Below, one piece after another: positions 1 to 12,162 of a DNA stretch of 64,000 bases. Origin of the DNA: Campylorhamphus procurvoides (taxonomy: Eukaryota > Chordata > Aves > Passeriformes > Dendrocolaptidae). Positions within the stretch are counted from its first letter, which is position 1. The number at the start of each line of letters is the position of its first letter. The translations under genes were made by a program, and so were the position numbers. The stretch is from the NCBI GenBank assembly GCA_013396655.1, contig WBMV01002863.1:1-64000 (forward strand), given 5' to 3'. The notes under the pieces are model-generated. The model had not been told where the DNA came from. It saw only the letters and a list, made by a program, of their open reading frames with translations, and searched no databases.

Positions 1-1377
1 CCAATATATTTAATTTTCAGTCAAGACAGACGTGGATGAAAATAGCTAAAAGGTTCTTTTTAAAACTAATTAATGAAGTGATAATAAATATTTTATTTCT
101 TCCTTTCTGGTTACTATGAGGGTTAAATAGAATCTGACAAAACTTTGTTACCTGAAGTTGCCATGTCATACCACGTCCTTCTTTGAAGCCTTGCCAGGAG
201 TTTTCTTTTCTCCTTGTCCCCCTAAAATCTCCTTTGGGACCCTGGGAGCTGCAGGGGTTCAGTGTGGGCATCCTCTGCAGACACAGCTCCTTCCTGTACA
301 CACACAGAGCAAATAAAAATAGACCAACACCATCAAAACCCAGCAATTTTCATGTTAAAAAGACCTTTAAACAAACCCAAACTTTGAGACAATGCAGGGG
401 GTACCAGAGCTTCAGACAGGGGGTAAATTATTGTATAATATTTTTAAAATGCTCTGATTGAAAGGCTCAGGGTTTTTTCTTCTCACTCTTTTAAGAACAG
501 GATCTTTTAAACTGCAGTCAGTCTCTGTCACTGTGCTGGTCCATAACACTGTGTCTTGCACTAATCTGATTTTGCTGTCTCCCTGTTTTTGCCTCACTTT
601 TGAAACGTTCTCTTCTGCAGGATAATAAAGAGACACCTCCTGAAGGTCTTTTGCCTCTGTTTTTCGAGCACATACTTTTTAGCAAAGTTGTGGCATGGGA
701 AAATAATTGTGTGAGAGCGAGCTGGGGATGAAAGCCATGCAGAGAGCAGGAGACTGGGGGGACAGCTGGATGTCACATCCCTCCACCCACGGCCTCTCTG
801 CCTGGGGAGCTGCAGGAAACAGAGGAAAATGTTCATTACAGCCCATGAAATGCAAGGGGAGTGCAGTTAAATATTTATTGGGAAGGTGTTTCTTTTTTTC
901 CTTGAAGATCAAGAGATGTCTGTTTTCCTTGAGAAAATTTAGCCTGTGGGTTTCAGTTTGAGGAGCTGAACCTAAAATTAGCTGCAAGTACCTGAGTGTG
1001 AGCAAAGGGTGTGGATGCTCCGACCCTGAGCAGGGCCCAGGCTGGTACAGCTGCCCAAAGCTCTGGCACAGGCTGGTCTTATTCACAACTGAGCTCAAAA
1101 CCCATAAAAACATCTTCTGGGGGGTTCTTTTTTGGGGTGTTTTGGGTTTTTTTACAGAGAGGATGGTAGTGGCAACCTGTGCAAAACTGGAGTGGAGCTG
1201 TGGATTCTACTGGTCCTGAAGGATGGGTGGGGTGTCCATAACACACTCCAAAAATTCCTAGAGTTCACAGCAAAGGAAAGCTTGAGATGCATCTGTGGAT
1301 AGAATTGTCCATGAGGAGGCACAATGAAAACTCCTGCACAAGTCCTTCTACTTTATATATAAATGTGTGAATGAATA
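1..1377. other. Unique non-coding sequence
   Basis: No gene or recognisable repeat is seen. An acceptor-like 'tcttctgcag' ends at 620 and is followed on the plus strand by about 35 open codons, but no convincing donor follows and both strands carry comparable open frames, so I do not call an exon. Poly-T and G/T tracts near 1120-1155 are low-complexity sequence. Confidence 0.5.
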
Positions 1378-1460
1378 TCATAAAATCAGGGAACGGTTTG
1401 GGTTGGAAGGGACTGACAGATCCTTTCATTCCAAGCCCCCTAACATGATCAGGACACTTA
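1378..1460 (-). mobile_element. CR1 LINE fragment, 3' end
   Basis: The plus strand reads 'ggtttgggttggaaggga' followed by a diverged 'cattccaagccccctaacatgatcaggacac', the reverse complement of the CR1 3' end. CR1 is the dominant avian non-LTR retrotransposon. This is a short, clearly decayed copy: the usual 'ccatgggcagggacacc' is degraded to 'catgatcaggacac'. Confidence 0.75.
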
Positions 1461-2783
1461 TATACATGAAGAAACACAGATAAGATACATAAAATAAATA
1501 TATCTTGTACATCTGAATTCTCTCATGTATTCTGCCCTTCAGCCCTCCCCTTTTTAGAGTTCTTCAGAAACCAAGTCACACCAGCACAAAGTTCTTCCCC
1601 TCCAGTTTCTCCTGCTTTTGAATTATAAACCAGGACCTTCTAACCCAAAATAATCAATAACACCACACTGATCTTAACTAACTGCACTTTCTTTCCATAG
1701 TAAGCATTTTAGCTCCTTAGTTTTACCAAAACTTTTCATTTGGTGCCTTCTTCCTATAAAAAGGGAGTCACCAATTTTATTGACCAGTCCCATGAATTCA
1801 GAGCCTGAGACAGATGATGATCATTTTTACAAGTCCCTGTTTCCTGCCTTACACCATTTTAAATTGTTACATTCAAAATACTTTTCCTGGCTAAAAAATT
1901 AAATATTTAAGTCTAATCTTACACAGTAGTTGTGCTATTAATACTAAATGTTTGTCATGTGAGGTTTTTTTCATCATAAGCTTATGTTTTGGGGGGGTTC
2001 TTTGAGGTTTTGGGGCTTTTTTGAAATCTGAGGTGGGAAGTTCACAGGCTCCAAGGAGCTTATAAACCAGATTCCTTTGCCACTCACCTCCAGCAGCACA
2101 GCCCTGCCATAACTCAGACACCCTGCCTTATGCCTCAAGAAACATTATTCAGACTAATTCAATAATCTAGATAACATCCCCAGGCTGAACAGATTCTTAG
2201 GTTCCAAATCTCTCCAGCTGAGCAAACCCCCCCTGTCTGCCCCACCAAGAGCTCTGGCTGGGGGACACAGCCCAGGGAACTCTGCACATCATCATCATCA
2301 TCCTCCCCCTGCAGCACCTCTCACAAGGTGCCTCTCTGTGTTCTCAGCACATATTTACTTGTTTTCCCCCCACAATAAAACAAGACATTTTAAAAATGGC
2401 CCATCAACAGTGTAGATGGAAGGACAGCTCATTTACAGCATGCCCATGTTCCTCTCAAGCACAATTGCCATTACTGATCTATTATAATATTAATAAAATC
2501 AATTTAGCTGGAGCACTCTGTCAGGATGTTTAGCTCTGATATAAATATTATCAGGACTCAAATTATTTGTATGAGCCAGGAATGTTGCAAACCAAGATAA
2601 TTCCATCAGGCAGCACAGCCTGTTGTGAATGTGCACTGACAGGGTCTCCCTCACACCAGGCTTTCAAATCCTCTTTTTCCAAGGCAACTTCCACTTTGGC
2701 AAAACTAAAAAATAGGAAGTCATCATTTCTGCAATAAATATAGAGGGGGAAATGTTAAGTTTCTGTTGTGGTAGTGCATGAAC
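1461..2783. other. Unique non-coding sequence with a short CAT repeat
   Basis: AT-rich sequence without a defensible gene. A (CAT)n run of about five units lies at 2286-2302. Around 2470-2580 is an AT-rich stretch with several TAAT/ATTA cores. The open frames here are short and have no splice or family support. Confidence 0.5.
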
Positions 2784-3200
2784 ATGGAGAGGAAAGGGAC
2801 ACCAGGATGGTCAGAGGGATGGAGCAGCTCTGTTGGGAGAAAAGGCTGAGGGAACTGGGATTGTCCAGCCTGGAGAAGAGAAGGTGTTAGGGGTGGCCCT
2901 TTGAGGACCTGATGGGATCCAACAAGAGAGATGGAGAGGGACTATTTACAAGTCCTGGAGTGACAGGACAAGGGGAATGGCTTCCCAGTGGGAGAGTAGG
3001 GTTAGATGGGACACTGGGAGGGTGGGCAGGCCCTGGCACAGGGTGCCCAGAGAAGCTGGGGCTGCCCCTGGATCCCTGGAACTGTCCAAGGCCAGGTTGG
3101 ATGGGGCTTGGAGCAACCTGGGCTGGTGGGAGGTGTCCCTGCCCATGGCAGGGGTGGCACTGGCTGGGCTTTAAGGTCCCTCCCAACCCAAACCATTCTA
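2784..3200 (+). mobile_element. CR1 LINE fragment, 5'-truncated, near-complete 3' region
   Basis: This is one of the longest CR1 copies in the window. It runs from the 'gatggtcagagggatggagcagctct' block through 'ttgtccagcctggagaagag' and 'cccagagaagctg' to 'tcccaacccaaaccattcta' at the 3' end. A short internal deletion removes the usual 'aaggaattcttccctgt' between 'gggacactggg' and 'agggtgggcagg'. Several ORFs on both strands (for example 2887-3339 minus and 2912-3286 plus) arise only because this GC-rich repeat has few stops. They are not genes. The stretch 3019-3081 is almost identical to 33041-33103, so the two belong to the same young subfamily. Confidence 0.95.
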
Positions 3201-5340
3201 GAAAAGATTCCCAAGTGGTTCTTCCTCCTCGATGTTTAAGCAGCCGCTTTTCAAGGGGCAAAATATGGATGTTGCTATTTCTGTAGCTGTGCATTATCCT
3301 TCTGACTAATCCTTGTGTGATGAGATCAGGAACAAACATATGGGAGATATATTTGGCATTAACCTGGGTTTGCTTTATGGCAGAAGGTCTCTGAGCTGCT
3401 CACCACCACCATATGCTGAAAGCCAAACAAAAAAACATCAAGGCTTTCAAAATCCCCCCAATGTTTGAAACCATATGGCACAATTAGATTTCTTACCAAC
3501 TATTTACTCCATGTGTCTCCAGACTGACAATCAGCCTTGGAAAACACAAAACAAAGCATATGTTGGAGCGTGGAGGAGCTGGACTACATGTGACATTTGC
3601 TTTGCAGAGCTATTACTGATTATTATCATCATCTCCAATTTTGATACACATTTCAAGGGAAACATGGAAAAGAAACCAGACCAACATAGATTAGGAAAAT
3701 AAATTTCCCTTGGGAAGTTAATGGGATGTCAGAATAATCACGAATGTCTTGCTAATTCTTTGTTCCAGCTGGTGGAAATTCAGACCTTTAAAAGAAGAGG
3801 TAACAGAAAGAGGTTTGGATGCAACCTTTTCATAGCAGCAATAAGTTTTTTGAGGAGATAAAGAAATCTTTATCCAATTCTACCATAAAAACAAACAAAC
3901 AATAAGACCTAATGGCACCAATCTAAAAATCAATGAAAATTTGGGGCAGGCAGGCTGGTTGGAAAATCTGCCTTTTCTTTTCCCCATGTCAATTAATATA
4001 CGTTTCAGATTTGTTGATGTTTTCAGGGACACCCAAGAGCAATAACAATAATTCTGTTTCTGTGTTCCCAATCTGCATCTCTCTGTGGCATCACTTTCAC
4101 AAGGGAATTGTGCACACACAGCAGGTACTGAAATCCTGGGATAGGGATGACAAAACACACACAGCACTTATCCAAATCCTGGGACAGGGATTAAAAAGGT
4201 CCAAAAGAATAGGTTGAAAAACCAAAAAAAACCCCAACCAACAAAGCACTGAGATTTTAGAAGTCATTTTTCAAAAGTAAAGAGCAGATTAAATAATTTT
4301 TTTAAGCAGATGTCCTTTAAATTGGGCTAAAATACCTCAGTCTACTGAAGCAGTTTGGAGCCTTTTAGGTCCAAATCTACACATAAATAGGATTTTAGAA
4401 AGGGAAGGAAACTAATGCATGGAAATTCTGCAGGAAAACAAACAAACAGCTTCATGCATACTCCCTTTGCTGTCTGGATCCTTCATCCTGCATGATCTAA
4501 TCAAATGTTTATCTTGACATCACCTGGCAAAATTGAACTTAAGCAAGACCTAAACCAATTGAAATGTCAATTGCTTTGATTTAGCAAAGGCAGCAGATGC
4601 ATGACAAATCCGAAACAGCACAGCCACTCCGCCTCAGAGGCAGCAGAAACCACAAACACGATTTGATGTTTGTGCTCAGGAGCAAATACAAAGTTCAGGT
4701 CTCTGATGTTGCACAAGGGTTTGATGTTGGAACCATCTGACAGAACCTGTGGGCACCAGCACCACCAGTGCCTCCAGCTGGACCGAGCAGGAAAGGCCTG
4801 AGGGGGACAAGAGACCACACAACCTGATTTAGTTCATTAATACATGAACAAACAGAGGGTTTGAAGCCTTTATGACACAAAGAGAAGGTCTAGTCCTTAC
4901 TGGGGATCCCATCTGGACCCTGCTCTGATTATTTGCTGACCTACCTACTCTCAGCCTGTAGCAAAGGGCTCAGAAAAGGGAAAACACCGATTCTGAGGGG
5001 CATTCCAAAAGAATAAAATGAAAAGGGATTCACAACCAAAAGAAGGAAACACCAAGAAGTCTGGTCACCTTGCTCGTGAGAAATTCAATGACTAAGATGA
5101 TGCATTTTGGTAAAGAGAAATGAAAGCATTTACTCTGTGTCCCCATTCAGAGAGGAGGAAATGAAAACAAGGACAAATGGGGTCCTTGGGGGCTGGAATT
5201 GCCCCTCTTGGAGCCCTCACTGAGTGCTCTCCTGCTGGACCTTGCGGGGAACACAGAGTGGAAAAAGTCACCTTTGGAACAGTCCTTGAGTAGCAAGTTA
5301 ATGGTTCCTACCCTGCTGAATTCCCTGGAAAAAGAAAAGA
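3201..5340. other. Unique non-coding sequence
   Basis: No gene or interspersed repeat is recognised. The stretch is AT-rich with poly-A/C tracts such as the one at 4220-4240, typical of bird intergenic or intronic DNA. All open frames are short and of random appearance. Confidence 0.45.
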
Positions 5341-5496
5341 GGAGCATCTTCTTTCCCACTGTGATCTTCTTTGCCATTTTTCCCCAATCAAAAGGCAGCT
5401 TTGGCTGTGGAAAATAAACATCNGGGACCATCCACTTTCCCATGGTGATCTTTTTCCCCAATCAAAAGGCACCTTTGGCTGTGGAAAATAAACATC
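5341..5496. repeat. Tandem near-duplicate with a single N at the junction
   Basis: Two copies of one segment lie head to tail: 5341-5422 and 5424-5496, separated by the N at 5423. Both contain 'tttttccccaatcaaaagg' and end in 'ggctgtggaaaataaacatc'. They differ by a few substitutions and an approximately 10-base indel. A lone N exactly between two near-identical copies is what an assembler leaves when two overlapping or allelic contig ends are not merged. A true tandem duplication is the alternative. Confidence 0.8.
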
Positions 5497-6945
5497 AACA
5501 CCCCCAACATTGCACTCCTGTAGCTGTCCCCACCTCTGAACGAGGAGCAGGGGACATCCCTTTGGGCACCTCTGAGAAATATTCATCGGTTTTGACTCTC
5601 CCACTCAAAGTTCAACCCTACAAGAAAACCCCAGAAGAAAATCCATCCCCAAAAGCCTCAGCAAAGAGTTTTGTGTGAGAAATGAAGCAAATTGACCCCC
5701 AGACAAGCAAAAGCCCAAGGGGATGGCAGAGTTATCACAGGATTTGCAGCTCCTAAAGGGTTGGGAAGAGGAACAAACACCCCAGAGCAGCTCGTGCAGT
5801 TGCATTTGGATGTCCCTGCTCCTGATTCCTGAAAAAGTCAGGTGGGAAAGTTCATTCCAGAAGTTATTCTGCACATGTCCTCAGATCCTGATGAAAGTTT
5901 AGAGCAAATAAAACGATCCAGCTTTTTGAATCCACCAACCTGAGTCCAGCAGCTCACAGCACATCACTCACATGGGCCAGGCAGGGAGCAGGTGATCACC
6001 CAGCAATAAAGGTGATATCAAAAATAACAAATTTCAGGGAAGAGGAATGGGTAATTCATCCACCACCACCATTTAAAAATACCAATAAGAGCAATTTTAG
6101 TCACTCACTGACCTAAATCATTTTAATGAAAGTTCAGGGTGTGAAAAGAAAACGAGGCTTTACAACCTCCCTGCTATTTATAGTCTTATTGAGCACAGGC
6201 ATGGAATTAGAGGTAAAACCTGTAGCTATATTAAGAAATCTTCTTTCAGGGAGGGAAAGAATTTTCCTTCATAGGCCAAAGAAAGGTGAATGGAGCCAGG
6301 AGGCACAGGCTGGCATTTTTGGGAGCTGGACCCAAAGCAAGGGAGGGATAAAAGTGATCTGTGAGGCAGAACTGCCCCCTTGTGATTGAACTCTGCAGTT
6401 CAGGGGGTCTGGGGCACAGAACGCTGGGAATTTGGGACCCAGAACATTGGGATTATGGTTGTGGCCCCCGCCAAGGCAGCTCCAGCCTCTGGAGGAAAGA
6501 TTGCAAGGCAAATCAGGGACTTTTTCCCAGATTTTCCTGGGTAGGTGGCCCAGGCTGCCAGAGCAAACTAAGACACCCATAAACATTTCAGGTGCTCAGG
6601 ATCCCTGTGTTTAATCAGCTCCTGAATGAGGGGGGCATTTGTTGCTTCCCTATTTTATTATTCACCAGATAACCATTAATTATCAATGCTATGTTAAAAA
6701 AAACCCAAAACCTAACTAAAAAAAAACCCAAGAAAATATAACTTGCAAAAACTTTTCCTTACACAATTTCTGTGATTATCCCCAAATATCACATAGTTAT
6801 GTGTGGGAAGGAATAATCCTTCCACTTACAACAAGAGCACTGAGAGGACATTGATGTGGTCAAATAGGGAATTTAAAGAAGCTGTGATTCCATGAAATGT
6901 ACTGGTACCAGTTTGGAGAAAAAGGACTGTTGGGGCATTTTTGGT
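5497..6945. other. Unique non-coding sequence
   Basis: No gene is recognised. Short overlapping open frames occur on both strands between 5560 and 6610 without family resemblance or splice support. A-rich tracts with 'aaaaaaaccc' lie near 6695-6735. Confidence 0.45.
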
Positions 6946-7145
6946 ACATCAAATCCAACCCTCAAATCCAGCCATGCAAGGCCACCACAACCATGTCCCC
7001 AAGTGCCATATCCAGAGAGCTTTGAAATCCCCCCAAGGATGGGGATCCAGCCCTTTCCATGCAGAAACTTCCCCTGATGTCCAATCTAAGCCTCTCCTGG
7101 GGCATTTCCTCCCACCTTGTCCCTTGTTAGAGGGAGGAGTGACCA
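6946..7145 (-). mobile_element. CR1 LINE fragment, body region
   Basis: The plus strand shows the reverse complement of the CR1 region just upstream of the 3' end: 'ccatgtccccaagtgccata', 'ggatggggatccagccc', 'ctgatgtccaatctaagcc' and 'gggcatttcctccca' occur in the expected order. The left end begins within 'caaatccaaccctcaaatcc'. The ORFs at 6941-7300 plus and 6949-7329 minus lie largely in this repeat and are not genes. Confidence 0.85.
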
Positions 7146-9061
7146 AATCAGAGACAGAAGAGTTCAGAAGTGCCTGGAAACAAGGACCGTCACTGGTGCA
7201 TCGCGTGGATGCTCCTGACTGGCAGCTTTTAAATAGTAAGATATTTAAGGTAATTTCTATCAAAGAAGTCATTGCTAATTTGATCCACCTGCTCTGCTGA
7301 ATCCAAATTACATACCTGTACAAGCCCATGAAAATTCAAAGTAATGCAATTATCATTTTAGGATTATATAGTCATTTTAAAACTATATAAAGTCTCCCAT
7401 CACCATGGCATTCAGGCTTAGCCTTCCAGGTACTTAAAGAGACACGTTCACAGCAGATGTGCCTCAAAAAGAAACTTCTGCCCTTTGTCTGCAAACAAAC
7501 TTTAACTTTTCTGCCTGTACATTTATTGTTACCTGAGGAAAAATGACTGCATGATCTTGTCTGAGTGATTTCCCAGGTGGTTCTGCATGTCTTATTGGCA
7601 CATTAAATGTTAAATCTTAAACCCAGGGTTAAAAACCCCCCCAAACCAAACATGATCATCATCAGGGCTGAAATCCTGATGGCAGAAAGAACTCCCCACA
7701 CAGAGCACAGACAGTTATTCTGTTCAAGGGAATAAGATACAGAAAGCTCCCATTTCTAGTCACACTTTTAACCCCTCTTGGGGCAAGATTTTTGCTGCTC
7801 GTTTTCCCCATTTATGTTTCCTGTGTTGTCTGACCCATCCCAACCCCTCTCCTGCAGACAGGAGGGGTTTTTCATTCCTCCAGAGCTCAAACCAGAGTTT
7901 TTCCAAGGTGGATGTTTTGGGAAGACAGCAGGGACTTTTAAACAAGGACAAAAGAAATGCAAAGAGATGCTTCTTAATAAAAGTATAAAAATTAACTCCT
8001 TTTCTCAAAAGTGTGAGGGTTTGGTCTGTTTGGTTTTTTATTATTATTATTGATTGTCAGGACTTTAACTGGCAAAACAAAGCATTTCCTCAAGTGACAT
8101 CCTCAGCAATTTTCTAAGACACACTTTGCTCAAGTGATTCAATTTTTGCACATCTATGACTCAAAATATGTCCTAAAAATCGGGAAAAATTAAGATATTT
8201 GACAGAGCTGCCCAGCTGGCAGAGCTGCCAAGGATGCAGCATCCTGCATCCCACTCCACAAGGGATCAACCCAGAGCTGCCTGTTCGCATCAAACATGTG
8301 AGAATGAGGGAGGAGTGACAAAGGTGACAGAGCTTTGGCTCTGATGTGTCCCCTGGCTCCTGGCAGGGTTGGTGGCCAAGCAGCAAGTGGAGCTTCCCAG
8401 CTCCATGATGGGGACGATGGCGGGGTTATTAAAACTGGGTTTTATCAGCAATGAACAACAGAACACACAGTGATAAGGGATATAAATAACATGAAATAAT
8501 CCCAGTGCTGAACACAATCCTTGTTGTTTGTTATTCCTGATGATGAGGTGACACCTGACAAAAGAGATGCAGCAGATTTTTGGCTCCGGAGCATCGGCGA
8601 GCGAGGTTCCCTTTCACCCAGGCTGTGGAAAACAGCCTTTGAAGGGAGTGTTTAGAAACAAAAGGCTGAACTCTGGGGTTCACACCCAGCTGTCACACCC
8701 GTGTACCTGCCAATTAGCAATTTAAATGCTCCAGCGATTGAAGATTGCCCTTCCTGCACCTTCACATTCATCACAAAGAAGGGTTGAGATGTGGACAACA
8801 CATTCTTAGTCCTCTTTCTTACGCAGAGCTGCAGTTGAGAGCCAAGTCTATTACTGCAGGTTACAAGTTCCCTCCTCAATTGTGCCCACCAGAGCTGAGA
8901 GCTGTGTCACTTCCAGGAATCTGGGCTCTTATCCTGGCACGTCTCTGCTCATCTGCAAGTTCATCATTTGCAGTTTCAGAATGTCTGGCAGCCAGAAGGA
9001 AAATTGCTTTAGTTCGAGTGCCGGGGGTTTTAAACTCCTGCAGATGCTGCCTGATACTCTG
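7146..9061. other. Unique non-coding sequence with an ATT microsatellite
   Basis: No gene is recognised. A short (ATT)n run lies at about 8037-8051. The rest is AT-rich sequence with short opposing open frames. A minus-strand 79-codon frame ending upstream at 9115 begins with a hydrophobic, signal-peptide-like stretch, but it has no other support (see rejected items). Confidence 0.45.
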
Positions 9062-9062
9062 T

Positions 9063-9100
9063 GTGCAAATACAGAGAAAATGTGCAAATACAAAGAAAAG
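9063..9100. repeat. 19-base tandem repeat carrying octamer-like motifs
   Basis: Two adjacent units, 9063-9081 and 9082-9099, read 'gtgcaaatacagagaaaat' and a near-identical copy. A third start, 'gtgcaata', follows at 9100. Each full unit contains TGCAAAT, the POU/Oct half of the octamer motif. The duplication is seen directly; any regulatory role is inference. Confidence 0.8.
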
Positions 9101-9227
9101 TGCAATAATTTTCATTTAAAGGTGGCCAAAAGCCCAGCTGGGGCTCCAGTTTCAGGGTGGCACCCCTGCCACAGGCACACCTTCATGGCAGGGTCATCTT
9201 CTCCCAAAATACACCATGGAAAAGAGC

Positions 9228-9510
9228 CCTGAGGTCAGAGTCCAGCATTGCTGTGGTCACCACTAAACCCTGTCCCCAAATGCCACATCCACATGGCTTT
9301 TGAACACTTCCAGGGATGGTGCCACTGCCACCACTGCCCTGGGCAGCTGTGCCAGTGCCTGACATCCTTTCCATGAAGGCATTTTCCCTGATATCCAATC
9401 TAAACCTCTCTTGATGCAACTTGAGGACATTTCCTCTCATCCCATCATGTGGAAAAAGGGACCGGCCCCAAATGGGCTCCAACCTCCTTTGGGGACTTGA
9501 AGAGAGCAAA
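9228..9510 (-). mobile_element. CR1 LINE fragment, body region
   Basis: In reverse-complement order the plus strand shows 'ccaaatgccacatccacatg', 'cttccagggatggtgcca', 'ccctgggcagctgtgcc', 'ctgatatccaatctaaacc', 'catttcctctcatcccat' and 'aatgggctccaacctccttt'. This is the standard CR1 block order, so the copy spans about 280 bases. The extreme 3' tip is missing from the left end. Confidence 0.92.
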
Positions 9511-9761
9511 TACCAGTAGAAATATATTGAAGAGAGACCCCCATGGCTAAAGAGATGTTGTTTCAGCTCCAAAATTAATTATATCCAGAGCTAAAAGTTT
9601 GGGTTCTTCTGTCATGCTCCCCAAGATGTCAAAAGTTGAAGTTCCATGAGAATATAAAGCAAAATAATCCATAATGTAACTAAATTCCAGCACAGTTGCA
9701 TGGACTCTTCTGTTCAGGGATTCTGAACTATGGTAAAGTTGAATTTGGATATTTGAACACA

Positions 9762-9892
9762 ATCAGAATGGTTTGGGGTGGAAGGGACCTTGAAGATCAT
9801 TCCATTCCACCCCCTTCCATGGGCAGGGACACCTCCCATGACCCCAGGTCACTCCAGTCCCCATCCAACTTGGCCTTGGACACTTCCAGGAA
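9762..9892 (-). mobile_element. CR1 LINE fragment, 3' end
   Basis: The copy begins with 'cagaatggtttggggtgg' and continues with 'gaagggaccttgaagatcat', 'catgggcagggacacct' and 'ggccttggacacttccagg'. It covers only about 130 bases of the 3' end. It sits 250 bases from the previous minus-oriented CR1 but carries a different consensus segment, so the two could be parts of one split insertion or two separate ones. Confidence 0.93.
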
Positions 9893-10075
9893 CTGAAAAT
9901 ATATTGTCTTAATTCAACAGAGAAATCCTGAAAAGCTGTGCAAAGAATTTTAAGTCCTGAGCACAGTCTAGCTAACCAGGGTACAGCCAGAAACAGGTGA
10001 ATCCTCACCTTATCACACTCTCCTTATCAACTCCTGTCCTTAATCCTGCCCAGGAACAGAACCCTCTCCCATGAG

Positions 10076-10172
10076 CATCTCCAGGTGCTGCTGGAAGGAG
10101 GATTCCTATCAGCAACATCTCCAGGTGCTGCTGGAAGGAGGATTCCTATCAGCAACATCTCCAGGTGGTGCT
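10076..10172. repeat. 40-base tandem repeat, about 2.4 copies
   Basis: Units start at 10076, 10116 and 10156 with 'catctccaggtgctgctgg'. The first two units are identical over the full 40 bases, and the third stops after 'catctccaggtggtgct'. Perfect identity suggests a recent duplication and possible copy-number polymorphism. Each unit carries a CAGGTG E-box. Confidence 0.95.
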
Positions 10173-10495
10173 CAGAGCAGCAGAGTTTGGGGTCTGCTGA
10201 GGATGAAGACTCCACACTAGTTAACCCAAAGATCACAACTGCAAAGGAGATTTCCAGAAAGCAAAGGAGAGTGGCTTTCACTTGCTGATAAGACTGGAGC
10301 ACATGTATAAAAACTCTGCAGTTCCAGTTGCCTCTGTAGTGCAAAACCTGCATAATAACAAGAGTTTTTTGGCAGAAGATGAGAAGAATCTTTCCCCATC
10401 CTGCAGAAATTTAATAAGCAAAACATTCCCAAAATAGCCTCTTGTGAGTTTTGTCTGGTGTGTGTTTCGTGACTGCAGCACTGAGAGGTTCAATC

Positions 10496-10507
10496 GAGCC
10501 CGGGCTC
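10496..10507. repeat. Perfect 12-base palindrome
   Basis: GAGCCCGGGCTC is a perfect palindrome centred on CCCGGG. It is flanked by 'caat' and 'aatt', which extend it to an almost perfect 20-mer. It starts a roughly 270-base unique block (10500-10770) with little low-complexity sequence. Function is unknown. Confidence 0.7.
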
Positions 10508-11690
10508 AATTTTTAACAGAAAAGTCACAGCAAGCTTGATAAATAGAGCCAATTTTTATTTTTATACCTGTTAAACTTTAGGCTGCTTTATAACAATGTG
10601 TTTAAAAGGTACAAATGAGCAGCCTACAAGGAATGAGCTGCTAATTCAGCGTAGATCAATGTGATCCAGACAGCACCAGCACTACAGCTCCTCTCAAGCT
10701 GGGCTTAAGAATAGATCAGTAACTCTTCTTAACCATCAGTATTTATTTGCAAAGCTTGCTGGAGTGGAAAATGGATAAAGCTGAAGCTCACATAAAACTT
10801 GTGAGTTGAAGAAAGGAAGAATCAGAAAAATAATTGACCATAAATATGCCAGATGGATTTTTCTCCCTTTTTTTTTTTAAAGAGTTTTTATGGGGTCGGT
10901 TGAGCTTTCAACATATAAAACTGAGAAATATTCCCTTTACACTTACTTTAAGGGGGTAAAAAAAAATAAAAATAAACCCTAAAGTTGTTCAAGTAAATAG
11001 AAGCAATACCCAAAAGCCATAACAGCAGAAGGATTGCTTAGTAACCTGCCTGGATTTTAGATCTTTGCCCAGAACTTGGGCAGACAGCACCATCCCCAGC
11101 CTGGCTGGAGTTTCAGGCTGCAGCTCTTCCACAGAGACACCCCCTACCCAGAGCAAACTGGGGAGGCAACTGGGGGCAAAAGGGGCTTTGATGCCCAGCT
11201 TGCCAGTTTTAGGAATTATTGCTCACTGAGGATCCAGCCCCACCCTCAGCTCTCACCTGCTGCAGGGAAAAGGCAGTTAAAGCCTGGCTTCAAAATCATA
11301 ATTCCAAGAAACCCTCATTTTTAATTACATATAACCCTGCTGATTCCAGTAATGTGGGGTTTATTTAAAGCTAGAAAATCCTCCCGTCATCGAGCAGCAA
11401 ATCTGGAGGATTCACACGCAGGGGCAGCCCCAAAAGCTGCTGAGTCAGCAGCACAGCTGGAGAGCCCAGCCTGGGGAGCTTTGAGGAATGCCATCCTCAG
11501 CAAATCCCCCAAATCTTGCAGCTTTCTGCAATATCCAATAAAACAGCAATAGAAAACACGAGGGACAGCATATAATAAAACCAATACCTTGTTAACTGTG
11601 CTTAATTAGCAGTCAGGTTAGTCTATACTGATTTATTCCAATTAGATCATTAGCTGAGAGTTCCTAAAGAACAAAACCCGATAAATTTCT
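10508..11690. other. Unique sequence, possible conserved non-coding block at 10500-10770
   Basis: No gene is recognised. The first 270 bases have balanced composition and a block-like motif texture ('gataaatag', 'cagcgtagatcaatgtgatc') of the kind seen in conserved non-coding elements. I could not compare genomes. Poly-T and poly-A tracts near 10868 and 10960 are low complexity. A homeodomain-core-rich stretch lies at 11600-11660. Confidence 0.35.
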
Positions 11691-11692
11691 GC

Positions 11693-11705
11693 GGGTCAAA
11701 GGGCA
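11693..11705 (+). promoter_or_regulatory. Candidate nuclear-receptor DR1 site
   Basis: GGGTCA-A-AGGGCA forms two direct half-sites spaced by one base, the DR1 layout bound by HNF4, COUP-TF or RXR/PPAR-type receptors. It is a single motif match 40-100 bases from a cluster of homeodomain-like ATTA cores. Such matches also occur by chance. Confidence 0.3.
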
Positions 11706-12162
11706 ACAGGAAAACATTTCCAGGATTTCCAACCCCTTAAAAAGAGGTTAAGGATCTCTGACCACCAATTATCCCTTTTTTTTCCCCCTGAAATCCAAGA
11801 GCCAAGGCCTTGGGAGAGAGGATTTCACCCAGGTTCATTACAGATTCCCCTCAGAAAGAAACCACAATGGGAGACATAATAAAGCTGTGATATTTGGAAT
11901 TCAATCCTTTTAATGCAGCAGTGGTGCAGCATAATAAATATAAACACACAGAGATCACCCTTAGGAGAAGGGAGATCCACGGAAAAATGTGTCATTCAAT
12001 GCACATTTAAACTGCCTGATGAACTCATTTACTGACCCAGGCCAAGTGGAAATTAATTGGTTCAAATTAACACCAATATTAAATGAATATAAGGAGGGTC
12101 CTTCCCAACCTCATCCCAGTCTCAAACAGCTTCACTGGCTGAGGCAAACACTGGTCTGAAGG

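Noticed and set aside
2887..3339. 150-codon minus-strand ORF and overlapping plus-strand ORFs
   Set aside because: They lie in a GC-rich CR1 copy that is open on both strands; similar frames recur at other CR1 copies.
8876..9115. 79-codon minus-strand ORF with a signal-peptide-like start
   Set aside because: The hydrophobic start partly comes from a 19-base tandem repeat and A/T-rich sequence, and the rest resembles no secreted family I know.
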